NCBI GenBank assembly: GCA_037179335.1
Contig: JAKZHN010000027.1
Coordinates: 248,001 to 312,000, forward strand
Origin: Cyclaneusma minus
Taxonomy: Eukaryota > Ascomycota > Leotiomycetes > Marthamycetales > Marthamycetaceae
Length of the DNA: 64,000 nt
Direction: 5' to 3'
Positions 42,866 through 53,966 of the stretch are shown one piece after another. The notes under the pieces were generated by a model that was given only the letters and a program-made list of their open reading frames with translations, was not told the DNA's origin and made no database searches. The first letter of the stretch is position 1. Each line of letters starts with the position of its first letter. A program made the translations under genes and the position numbers.

Positions 42866-45646
42866 TCATTCAATCGGGGCGAAAAACCGGCTCGCCTCGA
42901 TGATCTTCTCATCTCCATTCGCAAAATCCCACCCCACAATCACACTCGTCTGGCTACAACAAATAATCCTCCTGGCATCAAACTGTAGTTTGAACACCCT
43001 TGCCATGCTTCCTTGCGGAAAATGCGGATGCGCTTGGGGCGCAGCCTGCACTGCTTGGGGCGTAGCTTGCACTGCCGCCGTTCCTGGCACTGCTGGCTGA
43101 CCGGCAGCAGCAGGAGGAGGCGGAGGAGGGGCATGAGAATTCTGTGCTACACTAGCTTGGAATTGCACGGAGCGGTGGACTTCGTGGCGAAGCGCGACAC
43201 GCGCGGCGCTGGAGCCTTCGTTCGCGATGGCGATTTGGAGGTACGGGAATTGCACGGTTTGGGGGTAGCGTTGCAGCAGTTGGCGGAGAGCTAGGTAACC
43301 GTGGGGGATGGTGGCGTCGATGAGACGATGGTAGTTGTCTTGGGTGACTGGTGGGAACAGGGGTACTCCGGGAGGTAGTCCGGTAGCAGCAGGTGGTGCG
43401 CTGGGAGTGCTCGTTGTCGGGTGAGCATTGGCTGTTGTACCGGCCGGAGCTGGGGCTGGTCGGGGCGGGCGTGGAAGGGTGCCGGTTCGTGAGGCAGCGG
43501 CGGCAGCATCTTCTTGGCGGAGGACTTGCTGGGCTCGCCATGCACCTTCTTTGTCTCTTCGCCAGATGATGATGGTTTCGTCGTAGGAACCGGATACGAT
43601 TCGGCCCCATCGACCGCCGCCTCCTCCAGGTGGTAACTTGGCTCCATAAGCGGTGATATCTTCAGGTTTCCGCGAACCAGCATTTCTCGGTCGGCCACGG
43701 TTCAGCCGGGTAGTCCGGGAAACAGTACCAGAATCGACAGCGCGGAAAAACTCGTTGTCAATTTGCTTGGCGTCTTCTTGGTCTTCTTCGAAGCTGTGGG
43801 GAAGATCACCAAAGCCTGCTTGCACGGTGCGGACGAGGTTCGAGTGAGTTCTCAAACTCGCAACCTCCAAACCCGATTCTTTGTCAAAAACTTTGACTTC
43901 GTTATCGCTGCTACCGCTGACGACTCGCCGACCGTCATACTGGACGCAAGCGATGCCTTTCATGTGCCCAATCAGGGTCCTATGGCAGGTTTGAGAAGGC
44001 CAGTCCCAGATCTTGACAGTGCGGTCACCAGAAGCAGACACAATTTCGTTGTCAAAAATCTGTACGGCATTAACTGCGGCGCCATGGCCCTCCAAGCACC
44101 CTATCAAAGAATATGGTGGCTTAATGGGGAGATCTGCCATAGGTGACGGCTCATATCCAAAATTGTTCAGCGAGATCGGGACGGGATCGACTAGTGCACC
44201 ACCATGCGGGTATCCCAGATCGTTGGGACCCATGGGTCTTCGGTTGAAGATCTTGATTTTCTTGTCTTTTGAGCAAGTTACGAGTATACGACGATCAAAC
44301 CTGACATTCAGAACGGACTCTCTGTGGGCCCGCTTCAATCTTTGAATGACTTGTCCGGTAGAGAAGCGCCAAATAACGACGGTCGCATCACTACTGCCAG
44401 ACACAATGATGTCTTCTTCCGGCGAAGCATCAAATTGTAGGCAGAGTACTGATCCATTATGGTCCATTAACGGGGGTCGAACTAGACGCCTCGTTTCCAG
44501 ATCCCAAATACGCAAGGTCTTGTCTCGACTACCACTGACCAGATATTTTCCCGTATGTTGAAGGGTATAAATACACTCTTCATGAGCCTCCTCAGGAAAG
44601 TCCGGATGAGGAAGCTGGAAATTGACGTATCTCGCATTCTCCCAATTTGCTTCAAGTCGCCGTCGCTGGGTGTACAGGTATTGCCAGTTGAGCTTCTGCT
44701 TACCGCTTTTCCTATCCCGTACAACCAATGAGGATTGGCCGATATTTGAAGTTACATTACTTTGCGACGTAGTCGACACTGTGGAGTCCTGAGTTCGACT
44801 TGTGCTTTCTTCTCGTGATTTGCCTTTAGAGCGTGACGAAGAGAAGCTGCTATCTTCCAGCCGAAGATTTCTGATTGTTGAGTCTGGAGTATTGAATAGC
44901 TCGGTATTCTCAGGAGTTGTACTTCGGACCATCTTTGATGAAGGGCCAAAAAGGGAGGTCTGCTGCTGCACTGGGGATTTCACAACTGAGTCCACATCCA
45001 TCATTTCCGGTTCTTCGGTCTTGTGTAACGTCGCGGATATGGTTTGCGGCGTCGCCCGTCTCTTAGAAGCATGCTCGTCATCGCCATGAAAACCCGGTCT
45101 AGTCCGCGCGGATGCGGTGTACTGAGCTTCCAATTCGGCTTCGAAGGCCCGGATCTGGTCGGGCAACATCCGCCATCCTTCCAGGTAATAAAGATGTTGC
45201 CATAGCTTCCAGTCGTATGCCACCGACATCCATTCTCGGGAAGCTTGTGCTGTATGTACCAGTGAAACTGGATCTAGGTAGCCTAAGATTTTGAGGCAGA
45301 CCTCGGCGGGGAGACGGTGGAAGAAGTTGATGTAGAGCCGAGGACGTAGATCTTCAACCATACTGGCGACGGTAGATGTTGGCAAGCCGTTGATTATTGT
45401 CATCGCAAGGCCTGAAAAAAAGTTAGCGCAAGAACACTCTCAGGGAAGGTTGGGCGTAGCGCATCCGGCGACGAGAAGTAGATGCGCCACGACAGAGGCC
45501 CAGGTTGACTCACGAGCGCGATCTTCGGTGGACAGGTCGGCAAGCCAAGGAAACTCGGAAGGCGTAGTACCGGAGATTTGGCTGAGGGGAGCCTCGCTGT
45601 AGCCCTCATCTTGCGTGAGCTGTTGGTTCTCATACCGGTGAACCAT
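42866..45646 (-). CDS. F-box and WD40-repeat protein (SCF substrate adaptor)
   Basis: Exons 45646..45514 and 45411..42866, intron 102 bp (donor GTGAGT, acceptor TTTTTTCAG); 892 residues. I use ATG 45646 because its context is strong (GCTGCCATGG) and an in-frame TGA lies just upstream. The F-box is at about 68-115: FFHRLPAEVCLKILGYLDP ... ASREWMSVAYDWKLW. A Ser-rich linker of about 140 residues follows, then WD40 repeats. The blades seen include SGSRDKTLRIWDLET, SGSSDATVVIWRFST, TCSKDKKIKIFNR, SASGDRTVKIWDW, SGSSDNEVKVFDK and SGSYDETIIIWRRD. The last two are separated by a long insert, and a Pro/Ala-rich insert precedes the final CCSQTSVIVGWDF. This is the plan of Cdc4/Met30-type adaptors, which bind Skp1 and present phosphorylated targets for ubiquitination. 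Which of these it is cannot be decided by eye. Confidence 0.9.
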
Positions 45647-47607
45647 GGCAGCCGAGGCGAATCAGCAGTTGTGTTTGGATGCCCAAGTCAACAGCTTTCG
45701 GACTCGGCGAGTCAGGCTTGGGTGGCCAGTCTTGTTCAGCAGCAGCTGGGGGCGGGGTATTAATATTGACGGTGTTGGAATGTTGACCTCGTTCTCTGGT
45801 AGGCAGCGCGCGGGCCTTGTAGTCGTCGTGAAAGAGACGCCAGGTTGCTGGCGAACGGTTGAGGGAGGGATGAGCCTCGATCACTGTAGGGTTCAATCGC
45901 AGTCGCCGGCTAGCTGAGTAGCGCTGATTCTGAAGTTCCCTAGGCGGGGTGGTATGACTTTAACTTGCGGCTCGTGACGAAAACAAACAAGCTTTGAGCC
46001 AGCGCCGCACGGAACTCGCATTTCCAGCGGGATGGGGCGGAGCGGAACAAGAAACCGCGCCAGCTTCAACTGTCAACTCCCTGAAACCTCGACCTCTGTT
46101 GCTTTTATTTCCCTGTCTTGCGCACATTTGTGTGAAGTTACGGGCTATGTGAAGTTACGGGCTGTTTGAAGCTGCGTCCCGGTAGGTCTCATCCTGAAGC
46201 AGCCTAACCATTACCACACTTTGTACATCCATGTTCCGTTCAAACTTTACGGTCTTCATCTTCACATAGACTTTCGTTAGTCTGCATCTTCACGTCGCGA
46301 CCCAGCAGGCACGAGCAGCCGGAGCGACACCAGGAAGATGATTCACCGTATGTATTCATGAAACCTATCTGTCTCATCAAGGTACAAGGTACAACGGTGG
46401 CAGCTTACAGCAAATATGGCGAACAAAAAGAGGAAAAAACGCGCAACGACAAATGCAAAGCTTCCGTCCCCGACCCATTGCTTCCAGCCCAGCTCAATCA
46501 TTAACCCTCCCCTCCGGCTCCCGCTCCCAAAGCAGCCCTCAACCAGACCAACCAGCCAGCCAAAACCCAACACCCCCACCTGCACCACCTGCCATCTCAA
46601 CCCCCTTGCCGGCCAGAACAGACAAGACAAAGGCAACGCCCACCCGATGCAGCTCCCCGTGGAAAACAGGCCTAGCCAAAGCCTGTTTCGCTCCCCTGGC
46701 CCTTTTCCCCCTCCTTCTGCCTGAAAGCAACAAGATGCGCAAGTCCGCCACTATCTCATCCCAAGCTGTCAAAGATCGAAGTCGAGAGTTGACCCCTAAT
46801 CGCATGACTACAGGAGAGCAAGTCGAGATTTCGACCAAACACATTAGGAATCGAAAGCGCGGAAGATGAACGAGAGGCGAAAAGAGTACAACATTTGTGA
46901 CAAGAGAGACAAAGGAAATAAATTCAAACAGCAACAGAGAGAAACAACGAAGACGTTAGTGCCGAGATCGTTGCAGGAGGCGAGAGCAGGTTCATGAGCT
47001 GCTGTAGCGTCGAGGGAGAAATCGCTGCAGAAGAGACGTGGGCACGCATTCCCAAGACCTTGAAACGTTCGGACGCTCCCTTAACCCGCTCAACCCAGAT
47101 ACCCCGATGCCATGCAAGTTTCGACAACACTATGCGTCCTTTGTTTGACCGCCCAAGCGAAAGTGGCCGTTATAACCGGTCTCCCAACACCACCAGACTG
47201 CAAGAGTGGAAGCACAACCCGACGCTTGAGCCCCTTCGCTATGCACCACGCCAAGCCATTCGCAAATCCCTTTTGTTGCAACGCACAACACAACTTTTTT
47301 TTTCTCGAGCCGAGGTCCATGTACCATCTGCCGTTTGTTCCCGCATTAATAAAAACTCCCGCCAGTTGTCTGTGCCCATAATATGTCTTTTCGCTCCCAT
47401 ATACCGCCAGCATTGGGCTGTACATAAGATGCCGAGCTTTCAGATCCCGCTCAGCATATGCGCAGGCCCAGTCAAAGTTCAGACGCCCCGAATATCGCAA
47501 TTTTCTATATTCATGCCAACCGAAAGCAAGCCGTCCTGAAATAGACACATTAGAATAGAACGTGGCGCCTACGCTATCGGGATGAGCCAGGCCAGGTGGG
47601 TGCCAGT
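45647..47607. other. upstream region of the F-box/WD40 gene
   Basis: About 2 kb. A minus-strand frame directly upstream (45630..45896) looks fairly protein-like but overlaps the chosen start in another frame and lacks an ATG. Pyrimidine tracts, microsatellite-like stretches and short frames fill the rest. The part near 47608 is the 3' flank of the RanBP2-finger gene. Confidence 0.45.
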
Positions 47608-49887
47608 TTAGGCGGGGGATTTGCTGGGAGCCCCTGATCCGCCATTCTGACGGGCATCTCCACTGCCCAATGCCATGTTTGACATTCCCGAGGAGAGGAA
47701 GGCGAAGGGGTCACTTTCACCCTGGTTGGAGTAAAAGTTGTTGGAGGGTCCGGCGGAAGCTGGTCCATTGCTGGCTGATTGGAACGCAGCCTCGGCAGCA
47801 CGGCTGTCAAATGGGCCAGCAGAGTGGGAGCCGCCGGCTGGACCAAAGTGGGTGTTTAAGGAACCAGGGTAAGGACCGGTAGCTGCGCCGAGACCAGATG
47901 GAAGCGCGAAAGTGCTAGGAGGGCCGAAGTGTTGCCCATATCCACCGGCAGAACCGAATCCTCCTGCGGCAGAAGCGAAAGGACCAGGGCCAGGAGTACC
48001 AGCCATTGAGCCAGGGCCCATACCGTAGGCGGAGGGCGGCTCCATTGGAGATGGGTATCCGGAGTCAGCGACCACAGCCGCTGCTGCGCGACTGGAACCG
48101 CAACGCAGACAGCTTACATTCTTGGCAAAGTTGTGGTAGCCACAGCCCTCGGTACCGCACTTCCAGTCTCCAGCACGGAAAGGAACCATACCAGATCCGC
48201 CTCCCATACGACCTCCTCCGTGTCCCATTCCACCACCGTGATGGCCCATGTGTTGCTGAGGAGGCATCATAGCCGGAGGTCCATAGTAGCCACCGCCACC
48301 ATATCCACCCATAGCGTCACCAGAAGGACCACCCATGGCAGGGAAAGAGCACCTGAAGCAGGCAGTACGGCGCTGGAAGTTAGAGAATCCACATGATGGG
48401 CAGGTCCAGTCACCAGGGCGAGGGCGGTTCTTGCTGGGAGGGAAAGGCGTAAGAATCTCAGCGGCGCGGTCCAAAACCCGGCTAGATGACGGGGAGACCT
48501 CGATTGCCTTCTCGTTTAGAGCTCGGCCGTTCATGCAGAGCGATTCTGCTGCCTGGAAAGGTGTTAATGTATGTCCCCGTATATTGAAAAATTTGATCAA
48601 CCCATGAATTGGTAAAGTGAGAAGTTTATTATATAGAAGCAACACGTATTCATATGACGCCGTGACAATGGTACGGTGCCGCTTGCACAGATGGCAATAC
48701 AGGCAGAGTTGGTAGGAAGGGAAGGTGTCTTTTCTCACCTCTTCATGCGAAGAGAATACAGCAAAGCCTGAGCCGGTGGGCTTGTGCTGATCTGGGGTAC
48801 GCAGGGTCCAGAATGCAATAGGGCGACCTCCGAACTGGGTAAACCAGCTTTCGAGCTCGGATTGGGTAGTATCATGGGGCAGTCCAGCCATGTGTAGAAC
48901 TTTGCTACGCTCGGACAAGAAAGCCCTGACATCAGCGCGAGCATCCATGGGACGAGTGAGCACGTCAGGATGCTCGTGGGGAGGTTGAGATTTGCGAATC
49001 AGACCACGGAGAACTCGGGCGAGAGTAACAGCCTCTTCCATAGCTCGGCGAGGGGAAGCAGGGGCGAGAGCCTGGAGGTGGAAGGGTAGGTTGTGCTTGA
49101 TTGGGGCACTTGCTTGAACGGGCTCGACTTCTAGGGCAGCACAGATGTTGGAGAGCATGGAAGGACCAAACGGAAGGGACTCCGGATGGTGTTGCTGCCA
49201 ACGCTGGTATTCGGTACGTAGGTCAAAGGTGCGGCTGTGCTGAAGGTACGGGGGGAGTACAACGGCTTTGTCTCGAGCTTCACGAGGGAGCTGGACTCTG
49301 AGGTCCCACGAATCCAGAGTTACGAAGGTGAAGTCTAAGTTTTGAGAGGTGAGATGCTGGTTGGCAAAAGCATCCAGCTGGGTTATGGCATCCCTGAAAG
49401 TGCCGGCGGTGCGCACATGTTCCCACGTAAGGGTAGTCAGGCTCGCTGCAGATGAAAAGTTAGCTGTGGGTTGGCATAAAAGTTGATTGACAGCAACGGT
49501 CAAACGCTCCGCTGTCAGAATGGCCTGTCGAATCGACAAACGCCCCCCGCATAGATGCAGAGGCCCGAGAGGGTAGGCGGTGAAGGCAGACTTACTGCAT
49601 AGAGGAGTAATAGGAGTGTTGATGGGCTTGACAAGGACACTTTCTCGGTGGAGCTGTTGAGCAGAAGGGTTTAGCTATCTAGTTTCTTCCATTCGTGATA
49701 CGGGAAGGCGAGTGTTAATCACCTCGTCGCAGTTCTTTGCATCGAGCAGAATCCAGCCCAGCTCAATGACCTCGGCCGAGTCTTTGGTCACGTAGACGCC
49801 ATGCTCATCGCAGGTCGTGGCGACGTGGATGACCACATATCGATCGCAATTGCCCTGCGGGTTGTGCTGGATCTGCTGGGTCGACAT
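47608..49887 (-). CDS. RNA-binding protein with exonuclease-like, RRM and two RanBP2 zinc-finger domains (Nrp1-like)
   Basis: Four exons: 49887..49723, 49653..49596, 49445..48739 and 48552..47608; introns 69, 150 and 186 bp; 624 residues. Residues ~15-235 follow a DEDDh exonuclease fold (CDRYVVIHVATTCDEHG, AEVIELGWILLDAKN, LVKPINTPITPLCTSLTTL, ASPRRAMEEAVTLARVL), but the metal ligands are replaced: V.HVATTC where active enzymes have DxE, and Arg/Glu where the last motif has His and Asp. An RRM follows (~254-325; KVLHMAGLPHDTTQSELESW). Then come two RanBP2-type fingers, GDWTCPSCGFSNFQRRTACF (~357) and GDWKCGTEGCGYHNFAKNVS (~437), linked by a Gly/Met/His-rich stretch, and a Gly/Ala/Ser-rich tail. 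This matches the fungal Nrp1/asparagine-rich RNA-binding group tied to stress granules. The third intron lacks stops and is a multiple of three, so an isoform retaining it is possible. Confidence 0.85.
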
Positions 49888-51999
49888 TTTCTAAGAGAGG
49901 CGACGGGCGGAGTCGGCGGTGGAGGCTATTTACAAGGCGGGCTCGCGGTCGGTGTTGTGCTCGCGGTTCTGGCGGTTGGGGCAGAGAGAAAAGCTTTCGA
50001 CCCAAATAATTCGGACGACTCGTGGGGTTTTCCAACAAGCGACTCTTGTTCGCCGTCGGCTAGAGAGTGGACCGGGAGAAAGAATGGAACGCGGCCAATG
50101 GCAGCCGGATCAATCAATGCTGGCGGGAGGGGCTTTTCGGTCCTTGGGTCCTTGGATTATGATCGTGGACTGGAGACTCGAGTTTCAGGAGACTGGAGGC
50201 CGTAGAAATGAACATAGCTGCACCGAACAGTTGGGATGCACCTGAATTTTCAGGCCACCAGCGCCAAACCGTGCCCCCATTGAAATTGACTGGAAATCAG
50301 GGACGGGGAGCTCCAGCGGCGCTGCACCACGCTCTTCCACCCACGGCCCCTGTATATCCACAACATGAGCTGATAGTGATGTGCGAGAAAGGAGGAGCGC
50401 TAGGGCAGTATTGTCGGGGCCATGATCGCTATTCCGTGGATATGTGCACCGATTTTATTGTGTATCAGGCCCTTCTGACACGCTCCCGTCAACAGTCTTC
50501 AAGTCGATTGAGGTATGTCTTATCCGACAGTCATCGTCATATTTGGTAAGTGCACTTCCTCTGCTTTGAAGCTACAGCAGCGGCCATGTTGAGCCTGGAC
50601 TACATGCTCGCGCGCTTCACATGTCGACTGTGCACCCTGAACCCGCGCTCCCACGTTCGAGCTTGACTTGGAAGCTGTTGGAGCTCTGCACTGCTGCTGT
50701 CTGTTTGATGCGGCTTTGCCTTGGCCGTCCTAGCGTAGGCAAAAGGATGGCTTGCTGCTTGGACCATCGTGAGGCATCAGCTTCACCTCTTACAGGAATA
50801 AGCGCCGACCACCACTCGTGAGCAGCTGGGACAAAGAGATGTGAGGGGACCCCTTTCCGCGTTTTGGATCATATGTTCTCTCACCTCCGCAGCCACATTG
50901 TTACCGATCGGGCCACCCAGCGGATTGCGATCAGCCCAATACGGCAGTGCTGCACTCTAGATGCTGCAGCGGCCGGCAAAGAGTGACAGGTCGAGATGCT
51001 GTAGGCCTCTCCAACACTCCCATCCCTGTTTGGCAAGACACATATATCCGAGGCCCTCTGTGCGCCCAGCCACGTTTTACTTTAGCAGGAGGTACTTCCC
51101 TCCTCGGCGACGCCCGCATACACCACCAGCGTACCAGCCGGTGACATCAAGCCATCCACGCCAGAGCCCTTCATCATCTCCAGATTTCAACGGTCAGCCA
51201 ACGCCTAATTTAACCGTTGCGCCTGCCGCAGATCCCGTTGAGCCTGAAACCTCAATGCTGTTGATGACCGCTGTTCCATGTCGCCCTCTAGCCTGGAGAG
51301 GATGAAAAGGGGCCCTGAGCCGGAGACTCGCGTCCAGCACGCTTGGCGGCTGGCCTCGACCAGACTTGACGGCACCTCTCGAACGCCGTCCAATCGCCAG
51401 CCTCTGTCAAAAACGCTTCTTTCAATTCAAAAACCCATCTCGTCGTTTGTGTCAGCCACCCCAAAACAGCAAGACTTCAAACAAGATGTGTTCTGATTCA
51501 GGAGTTAAACTGACAGCACTAATGCGGGCCCACCCGCTGAACGAAAGCTTCTGAATGGAGGGTGGGAGAAGCTGGTGGTCGAGTAACCAATCGGGCCCCT
51601 TCCACCGCAGCGTTTGAACACGGTCAACCCGTGCGTCTTCCCTGTCAGTGACTCAGTCCCAAACCTTCCTGGTCTATTTCCGGAACTAGACATCCAAGCT
51701 CCTTTTCTTAAACAAACGCGCCTCCCACCCCTGTCTTTTCTGTTCAAATAACCGTTTTTTTCTGGCCTCCATATCCGGCTCTCAGACTAAGCATCGCCGA
51801 ATCGCAACACCTTCCCTCCCCCGAACCAGCCGACGCGTCCACCACCCCAAGAACCCCCATTTTCCAGTCCCATCGCCTCTCTGTCCAGTCCTCCCAGCAA
51901 ACCCCCATCTCCGTGCCCAGCAAAAACTCAGGATTCGTGTCCTCCACATGTTTCACACGATCCCCGTCACACAGCATTTCCCTCACAAGGCACGCCCTT

Positions 52000-52467
52000 T
52001 TATTCCTCCGAGTCAGACCCCAAAGCGCCCAACCCATGCGAGTCCGTCCCCACCCGCACGCGCGATGATTTCATCCAGCCCAAACATCCCACACTTTTCC
52101 TCAACATGAAGCAACTTTCCCGAAGAGGTGCCAGGAGATGAGGATTCGTCAAGAACACAATCCGGATGCCCGCATCGGCTGCGGAAATGAGGGTGTGCAT
52201 GTCCAGGGAGATCCTTACAAATACTCTTCTATCCGACTTTTCTGCACGAGATGTGCTGGAAAGACTGGAGACGAGATATGCTTTTGGCGCACTATTGGTG
52301 GAGGATTTCTGAGCGTCTCTGTATGTCTCGAAACGCACTGGCCGAATTCTGAGATTCTGCGAGAGGCCTCGGGGCCGATCTCTGTGTTCCGCGAAGTCCG
52401 ACGAACTTGGCGAAGTTTTCGCCCCCAAGGTGACCAATCCAAGGTTTAAGTTTGAAATTCCTTCCAA
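52000..52467 (-). CDS. hypothetical ORF, doubtful
   Basis: 155-codon frame (starts MEGISNLNLGLVTLGAKTSP) containing a short protein-like stretch, VFVRISLDMHTLISAADAGI then IVFLTNPHLLAPLRESCFML. No known domain, no intron, surrounded by repeats. It may be a fragment of a decayed gene or mobile element rather than an active gene. Confidence 0.25.
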   Translation of the reverse strand: MEGISNLNLGLVTLGAKTSPSSSDFAEHRDRPRGLSQNLRIRPVRFETYRDAQKSSTNSAPKAYLVSSLSSTSRAEKSDRRVFVRISLDMHTLISAADAGIRIVFLTNPHLLAPLRESCFMLRKSVGCLGWMKSSRVRVGTDSHGLGALGSDSEE

Positions 52468-52632
52468 TTCCGTTTGCTGTTTTGGTGCTGAAAAATAAAG
52501 TGGAATCTTTTAGCCCAAGATTTTTTTTAGACTTTTGAACCGTTGAGGCGGGAGCACTTGCTCCGTGGTCGCATTTTCTCATCCAGTCCGCGATTCTCAG
52601 AAAAGGGGCAGGAAAAGGGGCGTCATATAATA

Positions 52633-52860
52633 CAGTGGGACGAAAAAAGTCTGAATACGGTCTGCAATCTTCAAATCATTTTGAATATTCCAAATAACCA
52701 GAAATATTCCCAACAATAACTAGGAACATTCGAGTATCCCAAGTTATTTGGACATTTCAAGTAAGTTGAAATATTCCAAGCAATTGCAAGTAGTATTCCG
52801 AGCGAGTGGCAATATGCCCCTCACAGTTCACTGATCTCACCCGTATGCAGACTTTCTACA
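52633..52860. mobile_element. 19-bp-array MITE, second copy, right end decayed
   Basis: Left end TA then CAGTGGGACGAAAAAAGTC then TGAATACGG is almost the same as the TIR of the element at 4461..4682. The interior (about 52668..52800) is a 19-bp-period array (ATCATTTTGAATATTCCAA, ATAACCAGAAATATTCCCA, GTAAGTTGAAATATTCCAA). The right end keeps only CCCGTATGCAGACTTTCTA and lacks the terminal CCACTG and TA, so it is truncated or mutated there. Confidence 0.7.
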
Positions 52861-53220
52861 TATACAAACACCGATTCCCAAGTGCTGGAAAGAGTGAATT
52901 TTCACCCAAAAAACATGGGCCTCTCATTTCTTTAGCTTCCAGGCTTTGGTCTAAAGCAATGCTCATCTCATGAATCCTCAATTCAAATTGTTCGTCCTTT
53001 TCTACCCCCGTGAACCACTGTAACACCGTGAAAATTATCTGCCACCCGCAGACCTGTCTTTGCTAGTTCCCCAGTAGTCAGTGGAAAGGGTGTGGGAGGG
53101 GAGGCGGTCCATAGACCCAACAGATGCAGAGAGATGAAGATTGGGTAGCCTGCCACTGGGAAGAACCCAAGCTCGTGGTGGAATTTCTTCTGCGTTCAAG
53201 TGCAACTTTGGTGCGGGCTT

Positions 53221-53335
53221 AGTCCAGGGGATTGAGAGAAATCCAAGAAATTGAGAGGAGCCCCAGGAACTGAGAGAAACCCAAATCACTGAGGAAAGTT
53301 CAAGTATTTGGAACAGGTTTAAGAACTTGGTGTGT
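53221..53335. repeat. 19-bp-period near-palindromic array (locus 8 of 8)
   Basis: GGGGATTGAGAGAAATCCA, GGAACTGAGAGAAACCCAA, ATCACTGAGGAAAGTTCAA and GTATTTGGAACAGGTTTAA occur in order at 19-20 bp. The GAGA variant is the same as in loci 2 and 6. No terminal repeats found. Confidence 0.7.
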
Positions 53336-53966
53336 CAGGGATTTACTTGGTGAAGAGCTACATGTAGCCCGCGACAGTCAACTTGCGCGCAGGCGGCAGA
53401 AGAAATTCCACCTCGAGCCACTGAAGGTATGCATATCAGAGGCACCAAGGCCTCCGTACTAAGTTCAATACCCGTGCCAGAAAGGCTAGATATTTATTCC
53501 TATTTGATGGGCAAGATCCTCTTCTCCGGATTAAGTAGCGTCCAGATTCCAGTGATGCCGGACACGTCTGAACCCGCATGCCACAGTATAAAAGTAAGTA
53601 GCAACAAGCCATGTCGAAATTGCTTAGCGGCGTCAAATCACCCGCAGATGCTGCTTCGCTTAGAAGCGTGATGGTATGTCTATTTACAGTATCAACTTAA
53701 GCAATGCATGATCCGGCGAGTCTTATATCTCAAGATGGCAAAAGACCAAGCCTCAGAAACATCAGCGCAAAAACGAAAAATCACAAAGCAAACGCAACTG
53801 GCCCGTGTGGGGGGCCGGGGGTGCCTCAGCTCCTTCAACTCCCCGTCATCAACACCGCTCCCGATGCCGACGCCCTATACAAACAAACACGCGTTTCCTG
53901 ATACCCAGCACCCCCTTTTCCCCATTCTGCTTTTTCTTGTCAAATTTGCACTGCGCTGATCCTCAC

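Larger units (their letters stand above)
49888..53966. other. 4-kb gene-poor region
   Basis: Between the RanBP2-finger gene and the 3' end of the F-box/LRR-like gene. It contains a doubtful minus-strand ORF (52000..52467), a one-ended MITE copy (52633..52860) and a 19-bp array (53221..53335), listed separately. No other gene recognised. Confidence 0.55.

Noticed and set aside
45630..45896. Protein-like minus-strand frame just upstream of the F-box/WD40 gene
   Set aside because: No ATG, no splice joining it in phase to the downstream exon; the ATG at 45646 has a strong context of its own.
46416..46869. Pro/Ser-rich plus-strand frames upstream of the RanBP2-finger gene's 3' end
   Set aside because: Low-complexity C-rich sequence, overlapping in several frames, with no intron signals or domains.
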